NCBI GenBank assembly: GCA_018266355.1
Contig: JAFEAP010000025.1
Coordinates: 62,001-126,000, forward strand
DNA length: 64,000 nucleotides
Direction of reading: 5' to 3'
Source of the DNA: Bdellovibrionales bacterium
GTDB taxonomy: Bacteria > Bdellovibrionota > UBA1018
Shown piece after piece: positions 28,354-36,990 of the stretch. The first letter of the stretch is position 1; each line of letters starts with the position of its first letter. The notes beneath the pieces were generated by a model, which was given only the letters and a program-made list of their open reading frames with translations, searched no databases and was not told the origin of the DNA. The position numbers were made by a program, and so were the translations under genes.

Positions 28354-28373
28354 CTTTTCCCGGTATAAAGACT

Positions 28374-29315
28374 ATGCGCATTTCCGTCCGCTCGGCCGCC
28401 GCGTTCCTCCTCCTTTTCGCCAGCGCGCCCGCCGCGCGCGCGACGACGATCCTCTACTCGAACGACGTCCTCGGCGAAGTCGAACCCTGCGGGTGCCGCG
28501 TCGATCCGATGGGCGGCGTAGTCCGCCGATCCGGTCTGGAAAAAACCCTCGAAACCGAGAAAAAAGGGCCGTTCCTCCAAGTCGACTCCGGGAACTTCCT
28601 CTTCGAGTCTAAGGACTTCCCCGAAAGTCTCCTCGATTCGCGGAAGATGCAGGCGCGCGCGCTCGTGAAGGCCCATGAAAAGATGGGCCTCGACGTCACC
28701 GTTCCGGGCGATAAGGATTTCGCCCTCGGCGCGAAGGTCTACGACGAACTCCTCGCGAAATCGAAGATCAAGGTCTTGGCCGCGAACCTCGTCTCGGGCG
28801 GGAAGCACCCCTATCCCGGTTCCGCCATATTCGAAAAGAAGGACGCGAACGGGAAGACCGTTCGCATCGGCGTGATCGGCCTCGTCGGCGAAGGGATCGA
28901 ATATCCGGCCGAATTCACGGTCGAACCGCGCATCCCGGCGTTCGAGCGCGAGAAGGCCGCGCTCGCGGGCAAGACCGATCTCCTCGTCGTGCTCAGCCAC
29001 TCGGGAATGGAACCCGACCTCGAGCTCGCGAAGAAGATCTCGGGCGTCGCCTTGATCGTCGGCGCGCACACGCAAAGTTTCACCCAGGAGCCGGTCGTCG
29101 AGAACGGCATCCCGATCGTCCAGTCCTCTTACCGCGGCCAATACGTCGGCGTCGTCCCGGTCGAGTCGATCTCGAAACCGGACACCTACCAGCTCGTCGG
29201 GCTCGACACGAGTTACGAGAAAAAGGGCGATCCGGCGGTGAAGAAGATCGTCGCCGATTTGAATCGCGCGCTCGCCGCGGAGAAGAAGAAGCTCCTGAAG
29301 ACGAAGAAGCCATGA
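28374..29315 (+). CDS. Exported metallophosphoesterase, 5'-nucleotidase type
   Basis: 313 residues from the ATG at 28374, with a signal peptide (MRISVRSAAAFLLLFASAPA). The N-terminus has TILYSNDVLGEVEPCGCRVD and MGGVVRR, matching the UshA-like phosphoesterase branch with an EPCGC motif. Later come DSGNFLF, GDKDFALG, VLSHSGMEPD and LIVGAHTQ, which supply the metal-binding Asn and His residues. Only the catalytic domain is present. It would hydrolyse nucleotides or other phosphate esters outside the cytoplasm. The stop overlaps the tsaD start by four bases. Confidence 0.82.
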   Translation: MRISVRSAAAFLLLFASAPAARATTILYSNDVLGEVEPCGCRVDPMGGVVRRSGLEKTLETEKKGPFLQVDSGNFLFESKDFPESLLDSRKMQARALVKAHEKMGLDVTVPGDKDFALGAKVYDELLAKSKIKVLAANLVSGGKHPYPGSAIFEKKDANGKTVRIGVIGLVGEGIEYPAEFTVEPRIPAFEREKAALAGKTDLLVVLSHSGMEPDLELAKKISGVALIVGAHTQSFTQEPVVENGIPIVQSSYRGQYVGVVPVESISKPDTYQLVGLDTSYEKKGDPAVKKIVADLNRALAAEKKKLLKTKKP

Positions 29316-30397
29316 GCCTGATCCTCGGAATCGAAACGTCCTGCGACGAGTGCAGCGCCGCGGTCGTCCGGTATCAGCCGGATTCGATCGAAGTGCTTTC
29401 GTGCGCGACGTTCTCGCAGATCGCGCTCCATCGCCCGTACGGCGGCGTCGTGCCCGAGATCGCTTCGCGGAATCACCTCGAAACGGTGAACCCGATGATC
29501 GAACGAGCGCTCGGGGAAGCGGGAATCCGTCCCGACAAACTCGACGCGATCGCGGTGACGAACCGACCGGGACTCGTCGGCGCGCTCCTCGTCGGCGTGA
29601 GCGCGGGGAAGTCGATGGCCTACGCGCTCGGAAAGCCGCTCGTGCCGGTCCACCACCTCGAAGGTCACGCGACGTCGATCTACCTCCATTCGAGCGGACG
29701 CGCGCCGGTCCTCCGGAACGACCTGCCCTACCCGATGCTCGTCGCGATCGTCTCGGGCGGACACACGAACCTGCACCTCGTCCCGGCTCCGCCGGAACTT
29801 TGGCCGCTCGATTTCCTGAAACGTTCGCTCGTCGGTCGCTCGCGCGACGACGCCGCCGGCGAGGCGTTCGACAAGACCGCGAAGGTTCTCGGCTTCCCGT
29901 ACCCGGGCGGACGGTGGATCGACGAGACCGCGGCCCAAGGCGGGAACCCCGCCGCGTTCGATTTCCCGCGCGCCCTTCCCCAGAAGGCGACCCTCGATTT
30001 TTCCTTCAGCGGCCTCAAGACCGCGGTCGCGCTGAAGGCCGAGGAACTTCGGAAGGCCGGCACGCTCGAAGCGCGGCTGCCCGACCTCTGCGCCTCGACC
30101 CAAGAAGCGATCGTCGACGCGCTTTACGCGAAGATCTCGCTCGCCGTGCGCGAAAACCGGTGCCAAGCCCTCGCGATCGTCGGCGGGGTCGCCGCGAACT
30201 CCCGCCTCCGCGATCGACTCGCGAACGGATGGAAATCGCTCGGACTCGTCCGGCCGCCGATCCTGCCCGAGATGACGTACTGTACGGACAACGCCGCGAT
30301 GATCGCCGGAGCGGGCGCATTCCGCTTCCGTCAGGGCCATTTCCTCCGCGTGCCGGAAACCCTCACCTTGAACGCGTTCGCGTCGCCGGAGATCTAG
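29312..30397 (+). CDS. tsaD: tRNA N6-adenosine threonylcarbamoyltransferase
   Basis: 361 residues. Landmarks are ILGIETSCDECSAAVV, RPYGGVVPEIASRNH, the metal-binding HHLEGHATSIY, VSGGHTNL, LDFSFSGLKTA and a C-terminal CTDNAAMIA. TsaD transfers the threonylcarbamoyl group to A37 of ANN-decoding tRNAs together with TsaB and TsaE, which are not in the window. The ATG overlaps the upstream phosphoesterase stop, and rsmA begins on the base after its stop. Length is a little above the usual 340. Confidence 0.97.
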   Translation: MSLILGIETSCDECSAAVVRYQPDSIEVLSCATFSQIALHRPYGGVVPEIASRNHLETVNPMIERALGEAGIRPDKLDAIAVTNRPGLVGALLVGVSAGKSMAYALGKPLVPVHHLEGHATSIYLHSSGRAPVLRNDLPYPMLVAIVSGGHTNLHLVPAPPELWPLDFLKRSLVGRSRDDAAGEAFDKTAKVLGFPYPGGRWIDETAAQGGNPAAFDFPRALPQKATLDFSFSGLKTAVALKAEELRKAGTLEARLPDLCASTQEAIVDALYAKISLAVRENRCQALAIVGGVAANSRLRDRLANGWKSLGLVRPPILPEMTYCTDNAAMIAGAGAFRFRQGHFLRVPETLTLNAFASPEI

Positions 30398-31273
30398 ATG
30401 CCCGCTTCTCGCCGCCGCCGCGCATTCGGCCAGCATTTTCTCCGCGACGAGAAGGTCATCGACCGCATCGTCGCCGAAACGTTCGAGCAGGTCGATCGCC
30501 ACGGCGCGCGCGGATTGCTCGAAGTCGGCCCGGGTAAAGGCGCGATCACGAACCCGATTCTCGAGTCTTTCGCCGCGCGCGCCGCGATCGAAAAATTCCG
30601 CATCGTCGAGAAGGACCGCGCGCTCGCGTCGGAGTGGTCCTTTCGCACGCGCGGTGACGAGCGCATCGAAGTGATCGAAGAAGATTTCCTCAAGGTCGAT
30701 TCCGCGCGCTACCTCGACCGCACCCCGCTCGTCGTCGTCTCGAACCTCCCGTACTCCGCGGGCACGGCGATCCTTCAGGAACTCGCGCGGTTCCCGCGCG
30801 AGATTCCGGCGATGGTGCTCATGTTCCAGGCCGAAGTCGCGCATCGGCTTCGCGCGGAGCCGGGCGATAAAGCGTGGGGCTCGCTCTCGCTCTGGATCCA
30901 AAACCGATGGGACGTCAGGAAATTCCTCGCCGTCCCGCCGGGCGCGTTCGCGCCGCCGCCCGACGTGAATTCGGAAGTCGTGGTGCTCGAGGCGCGGGCC
31001 GAGGCGCGCGTCCCGTGTCCGCCCTGCCCGCAGCCGGAGTTCACCGAAAAGTGGCTTTCGACCTGGGAATCGAACTGGGAAAAACTCATCCGCATTCCGT
31101 TTCTCCACCGGAGGAAGATGCTCCGCTCGGGCCTACCGAAAGGTTCGATTTGGCTCGATTCGCTCGGCGAGGCCGGAATCGGCGGGGATCGCCGCGCGGA
31201 AGACCTCGAGTGGGCGGACTGGTCACGTTGGCTCGCGGCGGTTCAAAGCCGCGCGTTCGCGAAGGCGCACTGA
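30398..31273 (+). CDS. rsmA: 16S rRNA dimethyladenosine transferase
   Basis: 291 residues directly after tsaD. It has FGQHFLRDEKVIDRI, SAM motif EVGPGKGAIT, the acceptor motif NLPYSAGTAIL (the NLPY variant) and PPPDVNSEVVVL near the C-terminal domain. RsmA (KsgA) dimethylates two adjacent adenines in helix 45 of 16S rRNA during small-subunit assembly. A run of Arg codons follows the start (MPASRRRRA). Pairing with tsaD makes a translation-quality unit behind the pal-related genes. Confidence 0.95.
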   Translation: MPASRRRRAFGQHFLRDEKVIDRIVAETFEQVDRHGARGLLEVGPGKGAITNPILESFAARAAIEKFRIVEKDRALASEWSFRTRGDERIEVIEEDFLKVDSARYLDRTPLVVVSNLPYSAGTAILQELARFPREIPAMVLMFQAEVAHRLRAEPGDKAWGSLSLWIQNRWDVRKFLAVPPGAFAPPPDVNSEVVVLEARAEARVPCPPCPQPEFTEKWLSTWESNWEKLIRIPFLHRRKMLRSGLPKGSIWLDSLGEAGIGGDRRAEDLEWADWSRWLAAVQSRAFAKAH

Positions 31274-31327
31274 TTTCGGAGTTTAAAGGTTCTTGAATTC
31301 CGGGCTCCCCCCGGATAGTCGTGAGCG

Positions 31328-32731
31328 ATGTTTTCGCGCCGGTTCCCGCTCGCCCTCGCCGTCCTCGGGTTTCTGCCCGTCGTCTCCGCGCACGCCGCGA
31401 TCGGCGATCGTTTCGGATTCACCTCCGAAGAAGCCGCGCTTGCGGGCGCGCGCGCCGGCGCGGCCGAGATGGCGAGCACGTCGGCGTTCGATAATCCGGC
31501 CCAGCTCTCCCTCATCCCCGACGCGGGCGCGACGAGCGCGAGCACCGCGCGTTTTCACTGGTCGGTTCTCTACGCCGAACCGTCGTTCGCGGACATCCAT
31601 AACGTCGTCGTCGAAAATCCGGTAAATTCCGACTATGGCGACGGAACCTCGCGTAAGGCCGACGTCGACACGAACTATCCCGCGACGTTCGGCCAGAGCC
31701 TCGGCTTCGCCGTGCACTCGAAGAAATCCGAACGCCGCTGGGGGCTCGGCGCGATCGCGTACCTGCCCCTCGATCGATTCGCGCTTCTCGACTCGGGCGA
31801 GTCGTTCGCGCCGGAGTACACCCTCCACCGCGGCCGCACCCAGAAACCCGAGTTCCAGCTCGCGCTCTCCGGACTCCTCGCGAAGCGCCTTTCCTTCGGC
31901 GCGGGCGTGAATCTCGGCGCGAAGCTGACTTCCGATACGACGATCTTTTTGAACCAAGGTACCGGTACCGCATCGACGATGCGGATCGCGGCGAGCCTGA
32001 AAACCCAGGCCGTTCCCTATTTCGGTCTCACTTACCTCGCGCCCGAAGAAACCGCCTCCTACGGCCTCGTCGTCCGCCTCGCCGGAAGTTCGCCCGAGAC
32101 CCTGAACGTCCAAGCCACCGCCCGCGCGGTCGGCACCGTGACCGCGCCCGATTTCTCGTTTCCGGCGCTCGCGACGATGTACTACGATCCCTTCACCGTT
32201 TCCGCGGGCACTCGGTGGCGCTATTCGAATACGGGCGCGCTCTCCTTCCAGCTCGACTACCAAGCCTGGTCGAAATTCAAATCGCCCGCGATCGTGATCC
32301 AGGACCAAGCTTGCGACCCGAATTGCAGCGTCGATTTCGAGCCCGGCCGGGATCTCTCCGGCCGCACGCGCGACATCCTCGTCCCGCGCGTCGGTCACGC
32401 CTGGACGATCGGGACGAACGAGCTTCGCGTCGGATACGCGTATCGGCCGGGCATCTATAAAGAGCTGCCCACCGACGCCGGAAATGCCGTCGACCCGGAC
32501 GAACACCGGTTCGCCGCCGGATACGGATTGAACGTCGACTCGATCCCGATCTTTGACGCTCCCGGTAGACTCGATTTCAACCTCGGCTATTCGCTCTACC
32601 CGAAACAAACGGTGACGAAGTCCGCGGGCGACGAAAACGGGAAGTCGGTGAACCAAAAGGTCGGCGCGCCCGGGTACGAGATCGGCGGCTACGAATGGGC
32701 GGCCGGAGTGACGCTTCTCCTCTATCTCTAA
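31328..32731 (+). CDS. FadL/OmpP1-type outer-membrane transport protein
   Basis: 467 residues with a signal peptide (MFSRRFPLALAVLGFLPVVS). The mature start GFTSEEAALAGARAGAAEMA, then STSAFDNPAQLS, is the plug motif of the FadL/TodX family (GxxxxAxxGA...D...NPA). The remainder alternates as barrel strands and ends in an aromatic/hydrophobic strand (GVTLLLYL). The family imports long-chain fatty acids or hydrophobic compounds. The acyl-CoA ligase three genes on could activate such fatty acids. A possible promoter lies almost on the start codon. Confidence 0.85.
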   Translation: MFSRRFPLALAVLGFLPVVSAHAAIGDRFGFTSEEAALAGARAGAAEMASTSAFDNPAQLSLIPDAGATSASTARFHWSVLYAEPSFADIHNVVVENPVNSDYGDGTSRKADVDTNYPATFGQSLGFAVHSKKSERRWGLGAIAYLPLDRFALLDSGESFAPEYTLHRGRTQKPEFQLALSGLLAKRLSFGAGVNLGAKLTSDTTIFLNQGTGTASTMRIAASLKTQAVPYFGLTYLAPEETASYGLVVRLAGSSPETLNVQATARAVGTVTAPDFSFPALATMYYDPFTVSAGTRWRYSNTGALSFQLDYQAWSKFKSPAIVIQDQACDPNCSVDFEPGRDLSGRTRDILVPRVGHAWTIGTNELRVGYAYRPGIYKELPTDAGNAVDPDEHRFAAGYGLNVDSIPIFDAPGRLDFNLGYSLYPKQTVTKSAGDENGKSVNQKVGAPGYEIGGYEWAAGVTLLLYL

Positions 32732-32794
32732 GACGCTATCTAAGACTCTGAACGCTTCCCAATTCCGGCCTTCCGCTGCATTCTAGGAAGGACC

Positions 32795-33454
32795 ATGCGC
32801 CGGTATTTCCGCTCTCCGAAAGACTTCGCCTCGCTTTTCCGTAAGCACTTCCTGACCGGGGTCTTCGTGATGATCCCGTTCCTGGCGGTGGCCTGGATCA
32901 TGGGGAAGATTTTCGCCGCGCTCTGGACGCTCCACCTCCTCATTCCCGAGGAATGGAAGCCGATCTACCACTTCGATCCGCTCGTCGCGCAGCTCCTGAA
33001 TTTCGCGATCACCATCGGGCTGACCGGCGTTTTCGCCTTTCTCGTCTCCTCGCTCGGATGGTTTTCGAAGCGGATCATCGGAGTGCGCGTGCTCGCATTT
33101 CTTTCCACCCTCGTCCAGCGGATCCCCGTCGTCCGCGCGGTTTTCTCGTCGCTGAACCAGCTTCTGAAAACGATGGCTTCCGGCGACAAGCAGCAGTTCT
33201 CGCGCGTCGTCTACCTCGAATACCCCCGCAAGGGCACCTGGGCGCTCGCGTTCGTCACCGGTCCCGCGAAGTCGCCCCTCGGCGACAAGGAGAAGTTCAT
33301 CAACGTCTACGTTCCGACCACGCCGAACCCGACGTCGGGTTTCCACCTGGTCGTCCCCGAATCCGAAGTCCGCGACTCGAAGATGAGCGTCGAAACGGCG
33401 TTCAAGACCATCCTCTCGCTCGGCCTCGCTTCCGACGAAGCGGGAGCGAGGTAA
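32795..33454 (+). CDS. DUF502 membrane protein
   Basis: 219 residues preceded by AGGAAGGA. Two membrane segments (about 22-44 and 66-90) bracket a short loop. Signatures are RKHFLTGVFVMIPFLA, VLAFLSTLVQRIPVVRAVFS and INVYVPTTPNPTSGF, all typical of DUF502. The C-terminal soluble part lies in the cytoplasm or periplasm, depending on topology. No biochemical role is established for the family. Four bases separate it from smpB. Confidence 0.88.
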   Translation: MRRYFRSPKDFASLFRKHFLTGVFVMIPFLAVAWIMGKIFAALWTLHLLIPEEWKPIYHFDPLVAQLLNFAITIGLTGVFAFLVSSLGWFSKRIIGVRVLAFLSTLVQRIPVVRAVFSSLNQLLKTMASGDKQQFSRVVYLEYPRKGTWALAFVTGPAKSPLGDKEKFINVYVPTTPNPTSGFHLVVPESEVRDSKMSVETAFKTILSLGLASDEAGAR

Positions 33455-33458
33455 CGAG

Positions 33459-33959
33459 ATGGCGAAACCGAAGTCCGACGCGGAAAAGCTGATCGCGACG
33501 AACCCGAACGCGCGCGCGAACTACTTCATCGACGAAGTCGTCGAAGCCGGCATCGTCCTCACGGGAACCGAGGTGAAGAGCCTCCGGAACGCCTCGCCGA
33601 ACCTCCGCGATTCCTTCGTCGAGGTCACCGGCCAACTCGGGAAAAAGCTCGAAGCCTTCCTGATGAACACCCACATCGCGCCGTACACGCACGGGAACAT
33701 CTGGAACCACACGCCGACGCGGAAACGGAAACTCCTCCTCCACCGTCACCAGATCGAGCGCCTCTACGGCGCCTCGGTTCGCGACGGCATGACGATCGTC
33801 CCGCTCCGGATGTACTTCAAGAAAGGGCTCGCGAAGATCGAGATCGGGCTCGGCAAAGGGAAGAAAAAAGGCGACAAGCGCGCCGACGTGAAAAAGAAGA
33901 CTGCCGACCGCGAGATCGCGAAGGCGATGAAACAGAACCAAACGCGAGGTAAACGGTAG
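33459..33959 (+). CDS. smpB: SsrA-binding protein
   Basis: 166 residues. NPNARANYFIDEVVEAGIVL is followed by TGTEVKSLR, the N-terminal SmpB signature, then HIAPYTHGNIWNH and RKRKLLLH-type residues (RKRKLLLHRHQIERL). The C-terminal tail is basic and ends KADV...ADREIAKAMK, as in the family. SmpB brings tmRNA to stalled ribosomes. The tmRNA gene itself is not visible in this window. Its stop overlaps the GTG of the acyl-CoA ligase. Confidence 0.96.
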   Translation: MAKPKSDAEKLIATNPNARANYFIDEVVEAGIVLTGTEVKSLRNASPNLRDSFVEVTGQLGKKLEAFLMNTHIAPYTHGNIWNHTPTRKRKLLLHRHQIERLYGASVRDGMTIVPLRMYFKKGLAKIEIGLGKGKKKGDKRADVKKKTADREIAKAMKQNQTRGKR

Positions 33960-35827
33960 TGGCGTTCGTCCTGGAAAAGACGATCGCCGCGACGATGGTC
34001 GAACGTTGCCGACGCACGCCGGGAAACGTGGCGTTCCGTTATCGGTCGACGAACGACGTGATCTCCCCGAAGGGCACGTGGCGGGAGGTCACCTTCCGCG
34101 CGTTCTTCCAGGAGTGCGAGCAGCTCAGCCTCGGGCTTCGCCGTCTCGGCGTCGGACCGGGCGATTCCGTCGCGATCCTCTCCCGGAGCCGTTACGAGTG
34201 GACGCTCGCCGACTTCGCGATCTTCGGCTGCGGCGGCGTATCGGTCCCGATCTACCCTTCTTCGACGGAAGCCGAGACCGCCCACCTCCTCGAACACAGC
34301 GAGGCGAAGATCGTCTTCGTCGAAGACGAAATCCAGCTCGGTAAAGTCCTGCCGAGGCTCGATGCGCTCCCGAAACTCGAAAAGATCGTGGTCCTCGAAA
34401 CCACCCGGTCGAGCTTGCCGGCGAAGGTCCGTTCCCTCTTCGACGTCCAACGCGATGGCGAGCAGGAACGCCACGCGCACCCGAACGTATTCGAGAAAAC
34501 GCTGCTCGGCCTCGGGCCCGAAACGCTCTTCACGATTTGCTACACCTCGGGAACGACCGGCGTGCCGAAGGGAGCGATGCTCACGCACCACAACCTCATG
34601 AGCGTCCTCGAGGACTGCGCGAAGGTTTACGGCGAGCACATCCGCGAGGACAAGGAGACGCTGCTCACCTTCCTTCCCTTTTCCCACATCATCGGAAGGC
34701 TCGAATCGATGTCGCCGTTCGTGTTCGGGTGGCAGCTCGCGTTCGCGGGCGAACCGACGAAGATCGGCGAAGACCTGCGCGAAGTCCGCCCCACGATTCT
34801 CTTCACCGTGCCTCGAATTTTCGAGAAGGCGCTCGCCGAGGTCGAGGCGAAGATCCGCGGAACTTCGTTCTTGAGCCGAGGGATTTTCGATCTCGCGATG
34901 AAGAGCGGCGAAAGTTACTACTCCCGCCGCCGTCGCGGCCGGAAACCGAATCTGCTTCGACGGGCGGCCTACGGACTCTTTCGCGAGACCGTCATGGCGA
35001 AGGTGCTCGAGGGATTCGGGGGACGCCTTCGGTTCGCGATCTGCGGGGGCGCGCCGCTCTCGAAGGAGGTCGGCGAGGTCTTCGAGATTCTCGGGATCTT
35101 GATCCTCGAAGGTTACGGACTGACGGAAACCTGCGCACCGGTGACGATGAACTCGGTCGGCGCGCACAAATTCGGGACCGTGGGGCGTCCGCTCCCCGAA
35201 GTGACGGTGAAGATCGCCGACGACGGCGAGATCCTGCTCCGTTCGCAGAAGATCTTCGCCGGCTACTGGAAGGACGAGAACGAAACCCGGGACGCGTTCG
35301 ACGACGAGGCTTGGTTCAAGACGGGCGATATCGGTTTCATCGACCCGCAGGGGTATCTCCACATCACCGATCGGAAGAAGGACCTCCTCATCACGAGCGG
35401 CGGGAAGAACATCGCGCCCCAGAAAATCGAGAATCTCGCGAAGACCCACTCGCCCCTCATCGCGGATTTCGTGGTCGTGGGCGACCGCCGGAAGCACCTC
35501 TCCGCGCTCGTCACCCTCGATCGGAAGGAACTCCACCGCTTCGCCCGGCGGGAAAACATCCTCTATAGCGATCCTGAAGAACTGACCCGGAATCGGAAGG
35601 TCGAGCTCGAGGTCGACCGACTCGTCGGACTCTTGAATCAGGGACTCGCCCGATTCGAGACCGTGAAACGCTTCGCGATCCTACCGGGCATCTTTACCGT
35701 AGAGGCGGGCGAGCTAACCCCGTCCCTGAAGGTGAAACGCTCGGTCATCTACCGGAAGTACCGAGAAGTGATTGACGCACTATATCAAGATTCGCCTTCC
35801 GAGGACCGAGAGGCGGGCCTCGCGTAG
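33959..35827 (+). CDS. Long-chain acyl-CoA ligase (FadD15/ACSL-like)
   Basis: 622 residues from a GTG overlapping the smpB stop, with GAGGT upstream. AMP-binding core: [54 protein letters not shown] and [15 protein letters not shown]. Length and order match the FadD15/long-chain synthetase group of about 600 residues. It makes acyl-CoA from free fatty acid, ATP and CoA, probably at the inner membrane. With the FadL-like porin nearby it suggests uptake of external fatty acids. Confidence 0.92.
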   Translation: MAFVLEKTIAATMVERCRRTPGNVAFRYRSTNDVISPKGTWREVTFRAFFQECEQLSLGLRRLGVGPGDSVAILSRSRYEWTLADFAIFGCGGVSVPIYPSSTEAETAHLLEHSEAKIVFVEDEIQLGKVLPRLDALPKLEKIVVLETTRSSLPAKVRSLFDVQRDGEQERHAHPNVFEKTLLGLGPETLFTICYTSGTTGVPKGAMLTHHNLMSVLEDCAKVYGEHIREDKETLLTFLPFSHIIGRLESMSPFVFGWQLAFAGEPTKIGEDLREVRPTILFTVPRIFEKALAEVEAKIRGTSFLSRGIFDLAMKSGESYYSRRRRGRKPNLLRRAAYGLFRETVMAKVLEGFGGRLRFAICGGAPLSKEVGEVFEILGILILEGYGLTETCAPVTMNSVGAHKFGTVGRPLPEVTVKIADDGEILLRSQKIFAGYWKDENETRDAFDDEAWFKTGDIGFIDPQGYLHITDRKKDLLITSGGKNIAPQKIENLAKTHSPLIADFVVVGDRRKHLSALVTLDRKELHRFARRENILYSDPEELTRNRKVELEVDRLVGLLNQGLARFETVKRFAILPGIFTVEAGELTPSLKVKRSVIYRKYREVIDALYQDSPSEDREAGLA

Positions 35828-35898
35828 AGGAAGTGGGCTTGTTTCTGCGGATGGCCGGACTTCGCCCGGCCGCAGTAAAACGAGCTGTTCTCACGTTC

Positions 35899-35928
35899 TT
35901 GACCCGCCGCCGACCTTTCTGATAACCC
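35899..35928 (+). promoter_or_regulatory. Possible rpoZ promoter
   Basis: TTGACC (35899-35904), 18-base spacer, TAACCC (35923-35928), ending 26 bases before the rpoZ start. Upstream, GGCCGG and CCGGCC (about 35847-35866) form a hairpin that may end the ligase operon, though no T-run follows. Confidence 0.35.
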
Positions 35929-35954
35929 TCAGATTCCGAAAGAGGTTTAAGACT

Positions 35955-36182
35955 ATGGCTCGAGTCACGATCGAAGACTGTCTGAAGACGGTCGACAATA
36001 TGTACGAACTGGTTCACATCGCCACGAAGCGCGCGCGCCAACTTTACAAGGGCGCGAATCCCCTCGTGAAAAGCAAGAACCGCGTCGTCGTGACCTCGCT
36101 CCGCGAGATCGCCTCGGGTCGTGTTCGCGCGAAGTACGGATCGCAGGGTCCGGAACACGACATGCCGCCGGTCGCGAACTAA
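35955..36182 (+). CDS. rpoZ: RNA polymerase omega subunit
   Basis: 75 residues from the ATG at 35955 with AGAGGT upstream. [20 protein letters not shown] and [10 protein letters not shown] are the omega signature, followed by [10 protein letters not shown]. Omega assists assembly of the beta' subunit. The longer frame extending upstream has no homology. The following lipoprotein-like gene starts only seven bases later and may be cotranscribed. Confidence 0.93.
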   Translation: MARVTIEDCLKTVDNMYELVHIATKRARQLYKGANPLVKSKNRVVVTSLREIASGRVRAKYGSQGPEHDMPPVAN

Positions 36183-36189
36183 TCTCGCC

Positions 36190-36990
36190 ATGAAAAATCT
36201 CGCGAAACTTTTCGGTCTGACCTTGGTCTTGACCGCCGCTTCCTCGTGCGCTGTCAGCATGAAAATGCACGGCAACCGATTCGAATCTTCCGAAGTTTAC
36301 GGAAAGACCGCGTTCCGCATGAAAGCCGATTACCGCGGACAGGCGAACGTCGAGCTCACGCCGGACTACACCCTCTACGCGCCGAACACGACGAATCCCG
36401 ACGTGGGTCCGACCCATAACGCCGTCATCGGCGGCGGCTTGGGGATCAAGGATCGCTTCGAACTCGGTTTCGACACCACGTGGGGCGTGACCGGGAAGTT
36501 CCAGATCCTCGGCGCTCCGAAGCTCCGGGCCGACGAAGGAAACTTTTCGCTCTCCGTCCTCGGGACGATCGCCGCGAACTCGGACGACCAAAGCGGCAGC
36601 GGCTGGTTCTCCTCGAACAGCTACAAGATCCACATGGAGTACACGACGTACAGCGCCGCGCTCCTCGCGGGTTACCGCCCGGACCGCCTGATCAACTTCT
36701 ACTTCGGCCCGTTCGTCGAGAACGGCGAGTACAAGGGCAACTACGAAGTCATCGGGACTTCGAATACCTCGTTCGACGGCAAAGGCCAGAACCGCGGCGG
36801 CTTGATCGGCATGGAAATCGGCACGCCCCGGATCACCGCGATCCTCGAAGGCGCGTGGAACCACGTCGAGTCGGCGCGGTCCCGGAACAGCTTCTGGGTC
36901 GCCGGCACGCAGGTAATCATCACTTTCGGATCGGTCAAAGACTCTTCGAAGTCGAACGAGTCGTCGTCTTCGGTCGCTTCGCGGTACTGA
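36190..36990 (+). CDS. Putative lipoprotein with barrel-like body
   Basis: 266 residues from the ATG at 36190. The signal sequence ends ASSC (Cys20), an acceptable lipobox. The mature part alternates as beta strands with Gly/aromatic patterns (IGGGLGIKDRFELGFDTTWG, AALLAGYRPDRLINFYFG) and ends with a Ser-rich tail. No family was recognised. It begins seven bases after rpoZ. Its last 56 bases overlap the 3' end of the convergent lon gene, an unusually large coding overlap; the overlapped part encodes the Ser-rich tail. Confidence 0.75.
   Translation: MKNLAKLFGLTLVLTAASSCAVSMKMHGNRFESSEVYGKTAFRMKADYRGQANVELTPDYTLYAPNTTNPDVGPTHNAVIGGGLGIKDRFELGFDTTWGVTGKFQILGAPKLRADEGNFSLSVLGTIAANSDDQSGSGWFSSNSYKIHMEYTTYSAALLAGYRPDRLINFYFGPFVENGEYKGNYEVIGTSNTSFDGKGQNRGGLIGMEIGTPRITAILEGAWNHVESARSRNSFWVAGTQVIITFGSVKDSSKSNESSSSVASRY

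Noticed and set aside
29213..31108. A 631-codon minus-strand open frame across tsaD and rsmA
   Set aside because: It spans two unmistakable plus-strand genes and has shadow-type composition.
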